Positions 34,899-45,869 of a DNA stretch of 64,000 nucleotides are shown piece after piece (position 1 is the stretch's first letter; each line of letters opens with the position of its first letter). This DNA comes from Aspidapion aeneum. Its lineage: Eukaryota; Arthropoda; Insecta; Coleoptera; Brentidae. Location: assembly GCA_963576565.1 (NCBI GenBank), contig OY755038.1, positions 140,732,206-140,796,205 on the forward strand, in the 5' to 3' direction. The notes under the pieces were generated by a model. It was not told the DNA's origin, made no database searches, and saw only the letters and a list, made by a program, of their open reading frames with translations. Made by a program: the position numbers and the translations under genes.

Positions 34899-37800
34899 TT
34901 AAATTTGAGAATTTGAGTCATCATCAGGATTAGTCTGGTCAGGTTTTAGGTCCTGAACATGCCATATACCTTTATTATTGCCATTCTCGTCTTCTAGCTC
35001 ATAACAGCAAGAACCAACTTTGCGTAGAACGATAAACGGACCTAAATAAGTAGGAGCTAGTTTGGCATTGATATAATTGGCGGCATTAGACAGAATTTTG
35101 TTCTTTCTCCAAACCTTCTCACCAACTCTATACGTCATTGGTCTCCGACGTAAATTATAATATTTTCGCTGACGTTCTTGGCCTTGAGAAGTTCTTTGAC
35201 AAACTTTTTCATACATTTGACGAAAACCATTTTGTCTTTTCTCGATGTCTGATAATATATTTGGTGTATTGTCAATATTCATTCGATTCTTATAGTCCTT
35301 GCCAGTTATTTTATGTTCTCGACCAAAATTTACAAAGTGTGGGGTAAATCCTATAGTTTCATTAACACTAGTTCTAATTGCACACGTTATAGCAGCTAGA
35401 TTTTGGTCCCATGTACGATGGTCTTCTTGACGAATGTAGCAACTAATCATTGTTTTGACATCTTTATTTGACCGTTCGGTCGGATTCGGCCTTGGATAAT
35501 AATTCGCAGTGTAAAATGGTTTGACTCCGTATTTAGCACACAAAGACTTAAATATACTAGATTTTAGCTGTGGGCCATTATCAGTTATGATGTATTGAGG
35601 AGTGGAAAACATTAAAAATACATTTTCTTCAACGAATTTAGTAAGAGAAGTAGCTTTAGCGGAACGACATGGAAATGTTAAAACAAATCTACTGAAATAA
35701 TCTCTGACTACTAAAACATAAGTATAGCCTTGTTTCGATCTAGGAAATGGTCCGATATAATCTAAGCTAATACACTGCCAGGGTTCTGTGATATTTGGTC
35801 TGGTTCCCATAAGACCACATGGAGGTTTTTGTTCCACTTTATGCTGAGCACAAATTTTACATGATCGAACATATCTCGCAACATCGGCTTTTAGTTTAGG
35901 CCAATAATATTTTTGCTGAATTCTCCAGAACGTTTTGGAAACGCCAACATGTCCAGAAGTCGGTATGTCGTGACATTCGGTTAAAATTTTTGATCTTACT
36001 TCTTTTGGAATAACGAGTTTCCACAAATCTGGGGTATAACCCAGGTCTGGTATTTGACATTTGACAAATTTGTAAAGCTTATTACCTTCTACTCGCCAAC
36101 TAGGAAATTTGCTTGGAAAGTTTTCTACATTTAGTAACATTTTTAAATACCATCTATCTCTTATATTTACGAATGGAAAATCATTCTCTTTACAATCAGA
36201 GTTTTCAATTTCAACAGAATCTAATGTTTCTGGAACTGCTCTGCTAAGAAAATCGGGAACAACGTGATCTTTTCCCTTTCTGTGTATGATTTCAAAATCA
36301 TATGGAAGCAATCTTAAACTCCACCTTGCAAGTCTGCCTTGAGGATCTTTTAAACGAAAGAGCCATAGAAGGCTATGACAATCTGTGATAACTTTAAAAT
36401 GTTGTCCTTCAAGATAATGTCTTAAATGTTCAATAAAGAAGATGACTGCGAGACACTCTCGCTCAGTAGCGCTAAATTTTCTTTCTTGGCGTGTTAAGGA
36501 TCTTGACAAATAACATATCACTTTTTCGCCGTCTTCAAAATTTTGGGTTAGTACGGCACCAATACCATATGCTGATGCGTCGGTCTGCAAAATAAAAGTT
36601 CTTTCGAAATCGGGGCAAGCTAAAATAGGTGCTGATATTAACAGTTCTTTTATGGTTTTAAAAGCTGTATCACATTCAAATGACCAATTCCATTTTACTT
36701 TCTTTTTCGTGAGGTTTGTTAATGGAGCTACAATAGATTAAAAGTTTTTGATAAATTTCCTGTACCAACTACAAGTGCCTATAAAACGTCTAATTTCAGT
36801 CACATTTTTTGGGGGTTGCAAATTGACAATACTCTCAATTTTTGAAGGGTCTGGTCTTAAGCCAAATTGGTCAACAACGTAACCTAAATAATGGAGTTCT
36901 GGAAGGCAAAATTGGCATTTATCTTCCGAAATTACAAGTCCAGCCTCTCGAAGTCGATCAAACACAATGCCCAAGATTCTTAAATGTTCCGAAAACGAAC
37001 TACTGACGACTATAATGTCGTCAACGTATACCATGACGTAGGGAATTAGGTCAGCTCCAAGAACTTCGTCTACAATACGCTGCCATGTAGCTGGAGCATT
37101 AGTTAGACCAAAAGGCATTGTCAAAAATCTATAAAGGCCTCGTCCTGGGACTGTGAATGCTGTAAAATCCTTAGATTCATCACTAAGTTTCACCTGCCAA
37201 AATGCTGACTTTATATCGATTGAGCTTAGATATTTTGCATCTCTCAGTTTGTCTAAAATCGAGCTGATGTAAGGAAGAGGATATGCGTCTTTCTTAGTTA
37301 AAAAGTTCAATTTCCTGTAATCAACACAGAATCTGTAGTCCCCACTCTTCTTTTTAACGAGACAAACAGGGCTTGACCAAGGGCTTTTGCAAGGCTCTAT
37401 AACTTTCAATTTCAACATTTCATCTAGTTGTTCATCGATAATTTTCTGTTTAAAAGGCGAAACTGGGTAATATCTTTGCTTTAAGGGGGTGGTACCAGGT
37501 ACTACTTCAATCGTGTGCTCTGTAACATTGCAACAGCCTAGTTCTTTTGGCATCTGAGACATTTTTTGAGACACAAATTGATCTAATTGTGTTCTTTGTT
37601 CATGAGTCAAGGAATCTTTATCTTGAATGGAATTTAACATTGGCAAAAGTGGATATTCTTCTTCGGTAAAGTGCCAAACATCTTCATGAAGATTTGGAAT
37701 TATTTTCATACTGGCCCAAAAATCTATGCCAAGTATTATTGTATGAGAGAGTTCTGGCAATACTAGGATATCTATTAATTTAGTTTTTCCCATCAAACTA

Positions 37801-38096
37801 ACAGGAGCTTGGATGTATCCAGTACTTATGCAACTTTGGCCGTTAGCAACTGTACAATTTGTTTTATTTTTCTGTAATTGTAAACCCAATCTTTGAAGAA
37901 TATCATAACCCGGAAGTCCAACAATTGTTCGTGAAGCACCACTGTCTAATAGTCCAAGTAAAGGATAACCGAGTATTTCAATCTGAAGGTAGGGACGTTT
38001 GTCACCATTAGCGTGTGAAATTACGTAATCTAGCAATGCTTTGTTAGAATAATCAATATTGGTCGTCTGTTTTAAATAATTATTAGGAGGGATCAT
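34899..38096 (-). pseudogene. pol: Gypsy element 1 pol: protease, RT, RNase H and integrase
   Basis: One frame interrupted by a single TAA (36738-36740), between RT and RNase H. Order: aspartic protease with LLDSGASRTIVG; RT with SPWSSPVCLVKKK, FCVDYRKLN, LTMPFGLTNAPATWQR and catalytic YVDD (VMVYVDDIIV); RNase H with QTDASAYGIGAVL and the DCHSL block; integrase with the HHCC finger (H-x4-H in ECHDIPTSGHVGV, then CKIC) and the catalytic D, D, E (SLDYIGP, ITDNGPQ, NPTERSNK); and a C-terminal segment with YLGPFIVLRKV. It starts 5 bp after the gag stop in the -1 frame, so expression by -1 frameshift or reinitiation is plausible. No canonical slippery heptamer was confirmed. Confidence 0.92.
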
Positions 38097-38101
38097 GCGA
38101 C

Positions 38102-39490
38102 CTAACGAGCCTCCTGGGATCCGTTTTCCGGATTACATTTTTGACAATTACGACTGGTAACTCCTTGATTTCCACACCGATAACAGTGAAGATTTTTAGG
38201 CTCTGGACAATCTCTATTAAAGTGTCCTACTTTCTGGCAATTAAAGCAAGTAACAGATCTTTGAGGTCTTTGCGGAACACTAGCATTAACAGTATTTAAA
38301 GTTTGCTGTACTTCTGGTATATTTGATGGAGATGTTTGGAATTGATAACAAAAATTTTGTTGGGAAGTGCTTCGTGTATCGTCCGTAGCAATAAAAGCGA
38401 AATCTGGCTCTACAAAGGTATTTCGTTTTCTAGATGGTGGTACAAAATGATCCACGCGATATTTCTTTTGTTCTAATTTTAAGCATTCCTCCTCAAGTTC
38501 TACAAGAGAAGTAACAATGGGCAATTGGGTGGTGTAAAATGGAGCTAAATTACTTGTACAAATGTCTAATTGTACGTCAGATGGAATTTCGCCATATCTT
38601 CTGAATAAAGCTTTCATGCAGCATAAATATTCCACAATGCTTTCAGAAGGATCTTGAGTCCGTGCAAGAATTTCTTTGAAAAGTCTTGATCTATAGTCTG
38701 GAGGTTCAAAATGTTTAAGTAGCAGATTGGATAATCCGGTCCAATTATTAAATCTGGGACGATTGGCTCTAAACCAATTTAATGCTTTGCCCTCAAAAAG
38801 ATCAATAGCTTGATCGAAAAGTTCTTGATCAGATACGTTTCTTGCAATTTTTAATTCATCGACTCGTTCTAAAAAGGTATGAATCGTCATTTGTTTCGGT
38901 TCAGCTGTGAATTTAATGTCCCACTTTTTAACGGGAACCATTCTCGAATTTTTGCTTTGGCTAATAGATTTATTTACATTGATTGGAGATGTAACATGTT
39001 CATCTTCAAGGGAAGTTTCTGAGTCAGAAATGTGTAACTCATCCATAAGCACACTTAAATTTGGATCTTGCTTCATTAAGCTCTCTAGTTCTGATAGAGT
39101 ACTCAATATACTGACAATAACCTCGGATCGATCCTTCTTTTGTTCTTCAGATAATCCATCAAAAGGCAGTCTGTCTATTCTTTGTAACAGCTGCACTAAT
39201 CTTGATTTTACTCGAGCAAATTTACTACGAGCATTTTCACCAAGAACGTTTTTGGTTGAATTTTTTAACTCAGTAAGTTTTCTTTTAATCAATGGTACTT
39301 CGTCGTCATACGTAAATGGATATTTTGGATAAGTCAAAGGTTTTCCTTCTTTTTCCAACTTAAGAATAGGCCTTAAGCAGCTTCTCAGGTCATCCACAGT
39401 TCGTTCATCAGCAACCGGGAGTCCTCTAAAGGTAAATTCGTACACAAGGTCTTCCTTCTTTAAATAGTTTATTTCTAATTTGTAATCCAT
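38102..39490 (-). CDS. gag: Gypsy element 1 gag
   Basis: 462 residues, intact. Central capsid-like segment with WDIKFTAEPKQMTIHTFLER, GKALNWFRANRPRFNNW and ARTQDPSESIVEYLCCMKAL, matching retrotransposon gag capsid domains. The nucleocapsid end has one canonical CCHC knuckle (CFNCQKVGHFNRDC). A second knuckle (CYRCGNQGVTSRNC) has valine where the zinc-binding histidine belongs. It lies upstream of pol on the minus strand, after a ~680-bp leader. It would form the particle shell and package RNA. Confidence 0.9.
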   Translation of the reverse strand: MDYKLEINYLKKEDLVYEFTFRGLPVADERTVDDLRSCLRPILKLEKEGKPLTYPKYPFTYDDEVPLIKRKLTELKNSTKNVLGENARSKFARVKSRLVQLLQRIDRLPFDGLSEEQKKDRSEVIVSILSTLSELESLMKQDPNLSVLMDELHISDSETSLEDEHVTSPINVNKSISQSKNSRMVPVKKWDIKFTAEPKQMTIHTFLERVDELKIARNVSDQELFDQAIDLFEGKALNWFRANRPRFNNWTGLSNLLLKHFEPPDYRSRLFKEILARTQDPSESIVEYLCCMKALFRRYGEIPSDVQLDICTSNLAPFYTTQLPIVTSLVELEEECLKLEQKKYRVDHFVPPSRKRNTFVEPDFAFIATDDTRSTSQQNFCYQFQTSPSNIPEVQQTLNTVNASVPQRPQRSVTCFNCQKVGHFNRDCPEPKNLHCYRCGNQGVTSRNCQKCNPENGSQEAR

Positions 39491-40168
39491 GATGACTCAG
39501 TTCAAGCAAATTATCAAAATAATGTATTGAGAAAGCAAAAATAAAATAATAATTTCAATTTTAATTAAAAAAAAAAAAAAAAAAAAAATGTCAAAATCGG
39601 TAGTCTTTATCGGGAAAAAAAAAGTTTTTGAAAACTTTTGATGAACAAAGAAAAATGTTTTATCAAATATAAAAACAAATAAAACAAAAAAAATATATTT
39701 TTGTGTTTTAAATTTATAATAAAGTTTTTGTCAAAATAAAAAAAGGTCTATTTTGAGTTTTAAGTTTTTTACCGTCAGCATAAACTGTATATTAAATTTT
39801 ATTAAAATCTGACAACAAAAAAAAACTGTCAAAATGACATGTGGCTAAAATCGAGCAACAACTGTAGTATTTCACTTCACTAAATCCACGGACACTATGG
39901 TAACCAAAAAGAATATTGCGAAAGACAAATCAATTGATTATCTTTATAATAAAATGTTTTATTAAAAATAAAACAAAGACCTTAAAAATGTTTCCATAGG
40001 CGCAGGCGCGGTAAATCTATAATAAAGGTCAAGGAGAAGGGTATTTAAATCGAAATCAATAATAAGCGATTTTTTTTTAAGTATTTAAAAGAAAATACAA
40101 AAAAAATATTGCGCATGCGGGAAAAATCAAACAAGCGTTACTGCGCATGTGCCAACGTTTGTTTACTG
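39491..40168 (-). other. Gypsy element 1 leader
   Basis: Untranslated sequence between the primer-binding site and gag, A/T-rich with a long homopolymer at 39566-39588. No frame of interest. Confidence 0.7.
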
Positions 40169-40186
40169 GCCCCACGTTGGGCGCCA
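40169..40186 (-). other. Primer-binding site for tRNA-Lys(CUU)
   Basis: The plus strand reads GCCCCACGTTGGGCGCCA. From memory this is the 3' end of insect tRNA-Lys(CUU), including CCA. On the element strand the complement lies 5 bp inside the 5' LTR, the expected place. Confidence 0.85.
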
Positions 40187-40191
40187 AAATT

Positions 40192-43100
40192 TGCGACGCA
40201 CTTTAATGTGTTTAAAAGAAAAATTATTTTAATTTAACATAATTAAAACATAGTCCAATCTGAATACTCTAGAGCCGCTAGTGCGTGCAAAAAGGTTTGC
40301 CCGGTGCGTACAGAGTTCGAGAGCGGTGGGGTGGTTCTTTATAAAGAATAAATTGATTGAGATAAACAGCACCGAAAATATAAGGGCGCCAGGAAGTGAG
40401 CAGACCTTCCAATCTCTCGGTCTTTTTGAGGACTCTATTTTATCAGATTAGAGGAGTGTTGATAAATAATAAAAGAATTAATTCTCCTGTAATCCTGTAC
40501 TGTATTTCATTGAAGAATTCAAAAGAATTAACATTGTTAATAAAGTGGATAATAATTCAATGAAAAGGAAGTTTGAAGTTAAGCAAATAAATAACTTAAA
40601 ATAAAATAATCACATCTCGGGTAATAATCCAAAATAACGTTGGACGTGCGCGCGCAACATGATCATGTACCGCTTACATAAACGCCGCCGCAGCCGTACT
40701 TATCCACAACGGATATGAAAAATTAAATTCCTAATTAAATAAATAATTAAGTAAAAATTCATGACAAATAAATTTAACAATTAATAAGAAAATCCAAAAA
40801 TTGTATCTCTAGATAAAAATTAATCACCAATAATTAATAATTGAAATTGGAATAAAAATAAAACTAATAATGATAAAAGGTTCGATCATACCAATCTCCT
40901 TTCTATCGTCTCAATCGGGAAATGTCACAAGTCAGGAAACTACTCTGCATCTCTGAATCACTTGCGGGTGAAAGAATTTGAAATGAACTCATGAAGTCCA
41001 AGGTAATAGCGAGTATTCATGAAGTCCCAGAAAAGGAAACAGTATAAGCCCAGGGAAAAGGACTAGTGCTTGTAGACCGTGGAATGGACTAATTCTTGTA
41101 ACCCGTGGAAAGCACCCTACAATATTTCCACTAATGTAGTAAGCAGTAAAACAACTGAGCAATCTTTGTGTGCATTTATTTATTTATTTAAAGAATAATA
41201 TTTTTATTTAATGACTTTAGTTTATTTGTAAATAATAATTTTAATTTGATTTTATTTCTCCAAACAATAATGTTTTTATTTATTTAATTTAAAAGAAAAA
41301 GAACCACAATAATTTAGTTTATTTAAATAATATTTTTGTTTTAATTTAAATTGTTTAATTTATCAAAAAGAAATCCAATTATGTATGTCTTTTTTATTTA
41401 AAGGATAATGTTTTAGTTTATTATAATTTAGGTTCATAAAAAAAAAAATAATAACATTAATTTAATTTTAATCAATTAAATATATTTCGAATTTATTATT
41501 TTATTTAATTTATTAAAAAAAGTAAAGCATAATTTATTTTATAATATTTTATTTTATTTGGAAATAATAAATTAATTTTATTTAGCATGATTCAATTTTA
41601 TTTAAAATAATTTTATAGATCATAAATATCCATGAGTTTTATTTTATTTTAATTTATTTTCTTTCATTATTTTATAATATTATTTAGTATAATTTATTCT
41701 GAAAGAAAATAGGGACTTTAGTTTAATTTTGTTTCTTTTATTTTATTAAAAGAAAATGTATTTTATTTGGAATTACTTGATAAAATGTATTTATTCTATT
41801 ATTTTTGTATTTTTTTTTCAAATAAAATATTCTGCCATTTAAAAATGTACGTGATTTACACTAGTACTGTGATTAAAATGTACGTGGTTTGACAACTATA
41901 ATTGATACAACAGTACTACAATTTTATTTAAAGTGTACGTGGTTTTTAGAATTTTGGCACTTCAGTTTTTCGCTTCTTAAAATGTACGTGATCCCAATGT
42001 GACAATTAAAAACCCACGTGGGTCATAAGCAAAAATTGTAAAACCATTCATTGTAATAATCCCTTGTTACAGTTTGCTATTTCTCTTAATAATTATTTTA
42101 TTAAATTAGATGTTTTATAACATAAAAATAACATTTTTAAAGGCAAAAATATTTAATCCGCGACACTACAAAGATGCTCAGCAAATATAAAACTAAGATG
42201 GATAGTAAATACTGTGAAAATAAAATACTAATAATTAATTACCTTGTGATGTTAAAGGGTTTGACAACCATGCCCATACACTGTATCGCATTAAAATCCA
42301 CCTTTCGGCGATATGTCAGTCAGTGTGACTCCAAAATCAAAAATATCAACACAAACCATCAAATAATAAAACACTGGGCAACATTGTTTGAAGAAATTTA
42401 GGAAATCCAAATTGATTGGCGAAAAAAATCGGGAAATAAAATTTCTTCTTTAACTGCAGCGAGTGATGGACAAGGAGTAACGTATTTTCAGCAAAATTCG
42501 TAGCAAATCGGAAAATCAGCGCCATAGGTGGTCAAAATATAAACTAATAAATTAGAATCAATTCATCAAAATTTTGTATATTAATATATCAAAGGACCAC
42601 CAAATGACCAACAAGTGACCAGACAGAGAAAGAGTATAAAATAACTTAATTGAAATAATACACTAAAAATAAACGAATTAAATCTAACATCTTTTTCTTA
42701 CTTACTAGCTTGAATAAGAAAGAGCTATACTAACAATATACATTAAGAAAAGATATGCGTTTAGCTTAAATAAAAGATAGAAGCAACAAGAAAGAAAAAG
42801 ACAGGCAAATAGAAAAGTCACCAAGTTGCCGCACAGGGCTTAACACACTGTGTACAGAAGATTTAAAGAAATCTCGAAGGCGGGCAAGTAGGCCGCTATT
42901 ATGGGCTTACTCTATCATCCTAAGAATATAAGCTATAGAGAGAAAGTAGTTATTGATAATAATTGGAATGACTATTTATAAGAATATAAACAATGGAAAA
43001 CATAACTAAAAACAACAAGTTGTACCAAGAAAAATATTAAATCGGCCACATTCTTACAATGTGCAAAAATCCAAGAAATCTCAGGAAAAGTTTCAAAGTC

Positions 43101-44242
43101 AACGTGGCAACATAGCATTTCTTCTCCAAAAATAGAATGTGTCTTTGCAGGTGACAATTTGCATTGAAAATCGCGATCAGTTATTGTGTTTATATTGTGA
43201 TAATATAATAAAATTTTAATTATTAAATAAAATTGCACTTGTGTAGATCTAAAAATTGTGCAAAATAGTCCGTAAAGGTTTGCTGAATACTATGCTACAT
43301 TGCTAGAAATCCTAAAGCTGATATATTGGGAGGAATAAGTCACTAAAATACAAGGTAAGATAAGAATAGGAAAATAGACAAATAGAGGTGTTAAAATAAT
43401 CTATTTACATGTTTTAGTCTATGAGCTAGGCGGATCATGATGCAACAATAATAGGCAAACTAGATAGAGGCTAGAAAAAATCACAGATAAGCTATAAACT
43501 AGGAAGATGGATAATAGACAAAAAGCTAGAAAATAGACAAAAATCAGCATCAAACACATATAATGGATACTAGAAAAGCTGAAATGGGCTCCCATGATGA
43601 TATGCGAAAAGTAAGAATAAGGAAGGTTGAAAATTATAGAAAATAAATAGAAAAATAGGTAAACTAACTATTTTTACTATTTTTAGGTAAACTACAGCCC
43701 AAATAGAATTACTGGAAGCTAGATAAAAACAGAGGAGTATCTCTGAAGCAAAAGAAGTATGAAAAATCTTCACCAAAACACTAGAGAATAAAATAGACCT
43801 AGATAGTAGGTAAATTTGTCTAGGATCAACCAATGTGGAATAAAGTGGACTACAATTGTTGCTTTTTATTTGCAATACTATTATTAGCTTTTAGGAGTTG
43901 TTTTTGTAAATATTTAAGAATATTTTAATAATAAAATGCAGATAAAATAGTTATAAAAATTTGATTATTGCAAATAATGTTATTGTAGTTAATTTTTTTT
44001 TTATTTCTTACGCAACATTTATTGTAGAATTTTAAAAGAGAAATCTAATCCTTTTAAAGCCAACAAAATAAAAATAAATTTAGTTAAAAATAAAACCTAC
44101 TATTTTCGTTTGTGCTTCTATTGTGCTTTTGTGAATCAGATAAAGAATAGAAATTTAAGTTATTAATAAATTATGAAAAATAATTATAGTAATTTAACTA
44201 AAAATATTTACTAAACTCTAGTGACGAAATCAACACGTCACA
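40192..44242 (-). repeat. 5' LTR of Gypsy element 1
   Basis: 4,051 bp, nearly identical to 30567-34646. Differences seen include a ~30-bp deletion near 44114 and single changes near 42431, 42448, 42541 and 43651. The transcript should start within it, but no core promoter was assigned with confidence. Confidence 0.9.
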
Positions 44243-44340
44243 AAACAGTAAGAGAAACGTTTAGAAATTATTGGGAAATACATAAGAAAGCCCACGGAAG
44301 GAATCTAACACGAAAAATATGTCTGGTAAGTTTTTTTTAA
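44243..44340. other. Short unexplained segment right of Gypsy element 1
   Basis: An open stretch TVRETFRNYWEIHKK followed by a GTAAGT donor-like site at 44328. It could be an exon remnant cut by the Gypsy insertion. The segment on the far side of the insertion is not coding, so this is not called as a gene. Confidence 0.3.
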
Positions 44341-44424
44341 CTACAAAAATTGCATTTTAAACGACCTCAACGCTACTGACGTTTTCGTCAGTATTTCTGT
44401 CGGTTGGCAAAGAATCGAGCCCTT
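44341..44424 (-). repeat. Inverted terminal repeat, right copy (partner at 795-870)
   Basis: Ends GCAAAGAATCGAGCCCTT immediately before the Jockey frame resumes at GCAACATTTGCC. It includes ACTGACG...CGTCAGT as a hairpin. It aligns as the reverse complement of 795-870. Confidence 0.65.
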
Positions 44425-44596
44425 AGCAACATTTGCCGATGATACTGGTTTATTGACGGTAGAAAAATATATTGAAAAATGTATAGAAAAACTTCAGGAC
44501 GCAGTCACCGAAGTTCACAGTTGGACCACAAAGTGACGAATAAAATTAAATGAAACCAAATCAATTCATGTTGATTTTACAAACAAAAATATAAAT

Positions 44597-44971
44597 ATCA
44601 AAACGAATTTTATACTTCACATAAAGGTATGTGTGCCTAACTTGCGAGTGTCAGGAGAGGGAAGAGTTGATTTTGGTTGATTTCCTACACACACAAGGTT
44701 GCATCTCTAGACGTACGTTTCTGTGTGTTTCACGTCATCAGTAGAGAACAGCAAACCCAGGTAAGCCAATTTCAACCAAAACCAACTCCTACATATGAAA
44801 GACTCGCGGCGGTGCAATGCGAGTAAACTCCAAGGTGTAGCGCCATCTAGCGGACTGGCTCGAGCACTCGAAAGTTTAAGCACACTGGCATCGTCTTGTC
44901 TGAGACGCTGAAGCGCCATCTATGACAAGTTTCGTCCATTAATGTGGTATTAAAACCACGTTTCTTCTTTG
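44597..44971 (-). mobile_element. 375-bp non-coding insertion with a hammerhead ribozyme and 13-bp target-site duplications
   Basis: Flanked by CAAAAATATAAAT at 44584-44596 and again at 44972-44984, within Jockey coding sequence. No open frame, poly(A) or terminal inverted repeat. On the minus strand it holds a type I hammerhead (44697-44757) and two AGATGGCGCT motifs. A short ribozyme-bearing insert with a long duplication suggests retrotransposition, for example a retrozyme-like, SINE-like or solo Penelope repeat. The class is inferred. Confidence 0.7.
44697..44757 (-). ncRNA. Type I hammerhead ribozyme
   Basis: Minus strand, 5' to 3': GGTTTGC, TGT, TCTCTA, the core CTGATGA, then CGTGAAACACACA, the core GAAAC, GTAC, the cleavage triplet GTC, and finally TAGAGA, T, GCAACC. 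Stem I pairs TCTCTA with TAGAGA and, beyond an internal loop, GGTT(T)GC with GCAACC. Stem II is GTG/CAC with a C-A mismatch at the base next to the core. Stem III is minimal, with the self-complementary loop GTAC, as in the short hammerheads of Penelope-like elements and retrozymes that can act as dimers. Predicted cleavage lies between 44710 and 44709. Confidence 0.7.
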
Positions 44972-45650
44972 CAAAAATATAAATCATATACAAATAACAA
45001 TTAACAACTCCCGTACCATATTCAAATCAGACAAAATATCTCGGTATGACACTTGATGCCAAATTGCGCTAGAAATGTGCTTTAAGAAAAAAAAGAAGAA
45101 CTTGAGATAAAGTATAGAAAAATGAACTGGCTAATTGGAAGGAGTCCAATTTAACAATTCATAATAAGTTACTGCTTTATAGACAAATACTAAAACCAGT
45201 ATGGACATATGGTATTCAACTATGGGGTTGTGCTAAAGAGAGTAACATTCTAGTTTTACAGAGATTTCAAAATAAAGTATTAAGAAACATTGTGAATGCA
45301 CCTTGATACGTTCGAAATAGCGATCTTTATCGGGATCTAAAAATCGAAACTGTAGCAGAGACTATAAAAAAAGTACGCAAAAAGCCATGACTCCATCGGC
45401 ATGTGAATGTGGAAGCAATTCAGCTTCTAGACAATACATATAAACTAAGTGAATTACATAAAACAAAATAATGCTATAAACACAACAAAGTTACAGACCA
45501 AACAAAGCTGGTAAAACTGTTGAGTGAACCCTAAGATTAAATCTGACTTTTCTAGTAAATTAAGTTAAAATAAAATTGCTAATTAGTCTTAGTGGCTAGA
45601 TTGTAATACAATAAACATTGTGTGTTTAACAAATAATTAAAAAAAAAAAC

Positions 45651-45869
45651 TGTTCGCCTCTGTCTCTTAAAAATAACGTATACGTAAATTTTACATAGCC
45701 GGAAGTCCTTATCAAAGTGAGCCAGAACTTACATATCTCTACTATTACCGAACTTGTTCCTTGATAGTCGGTACAGAATTTAAAGATTTATTAACAATTT
45801 TAGGTGGTTTCTCAACTTTTGTCCGGTATTGTATGTTTATTCCTTTATTTTGATTTTTTTTTAAACCTA
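45651..45869. other. Non-coding stretch
   Basis: Sequence between the Jockey poly(A) and the tandem array, with no recognisable feature. Confidence 0.4.

Larger units (their letters stand above)
30029..44242 (-). mobile_element. Gypsy element 1, with LTRs of about 4 kb
   Basis: A minus-strand Ty3/Gypsy retrotransposon about 14.2 kb long. Two long direct repeats (30567-34646 and 40192-44242, both TG...CA) flank an internal region with gag and pol. The primer-binding site and polypurine tract are in the right places. Outer flanks are AAAC on both sides (30025-30028 and 44243-44246). That assigns the extra 538 bp at 30029-30566 to the element as a duplicated LTR end. The LTRs differ by only a handful of substitutions and a ~30-bp indel, so the insertion is young. 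No env-like frame lies between pol and the 3' LTR. Confidence 0.9.
44425..45650 (+). pseudogene. Jockey-clade LINE, 3' part of RT to poly(A)
   Basis: Begins with ATFADDTGLLTVEKYIEKCI, the catalytic RT block missing from the fragment at 200-794. It continues with KLQDAVTEVHSWT and KLNETKSIHVDFTN. After a 375-bp insertion come SDKISRYDT (near the YLGM block), NKLLLYRQILKPVWTYGIQL and VLRNIVNAP. It ends with a 3' UTR and a poly(A) run at 45636-45648. Many stops and frameshifts. Confidence 0.85.

Noticed and set aside
44243..44340. Exon ending at a GTAAGT donor next to Gypsy element 1
   Set aside because: Only about 80 bases are open, and the sequence on the other side of the Gypsy insertion is not coding.
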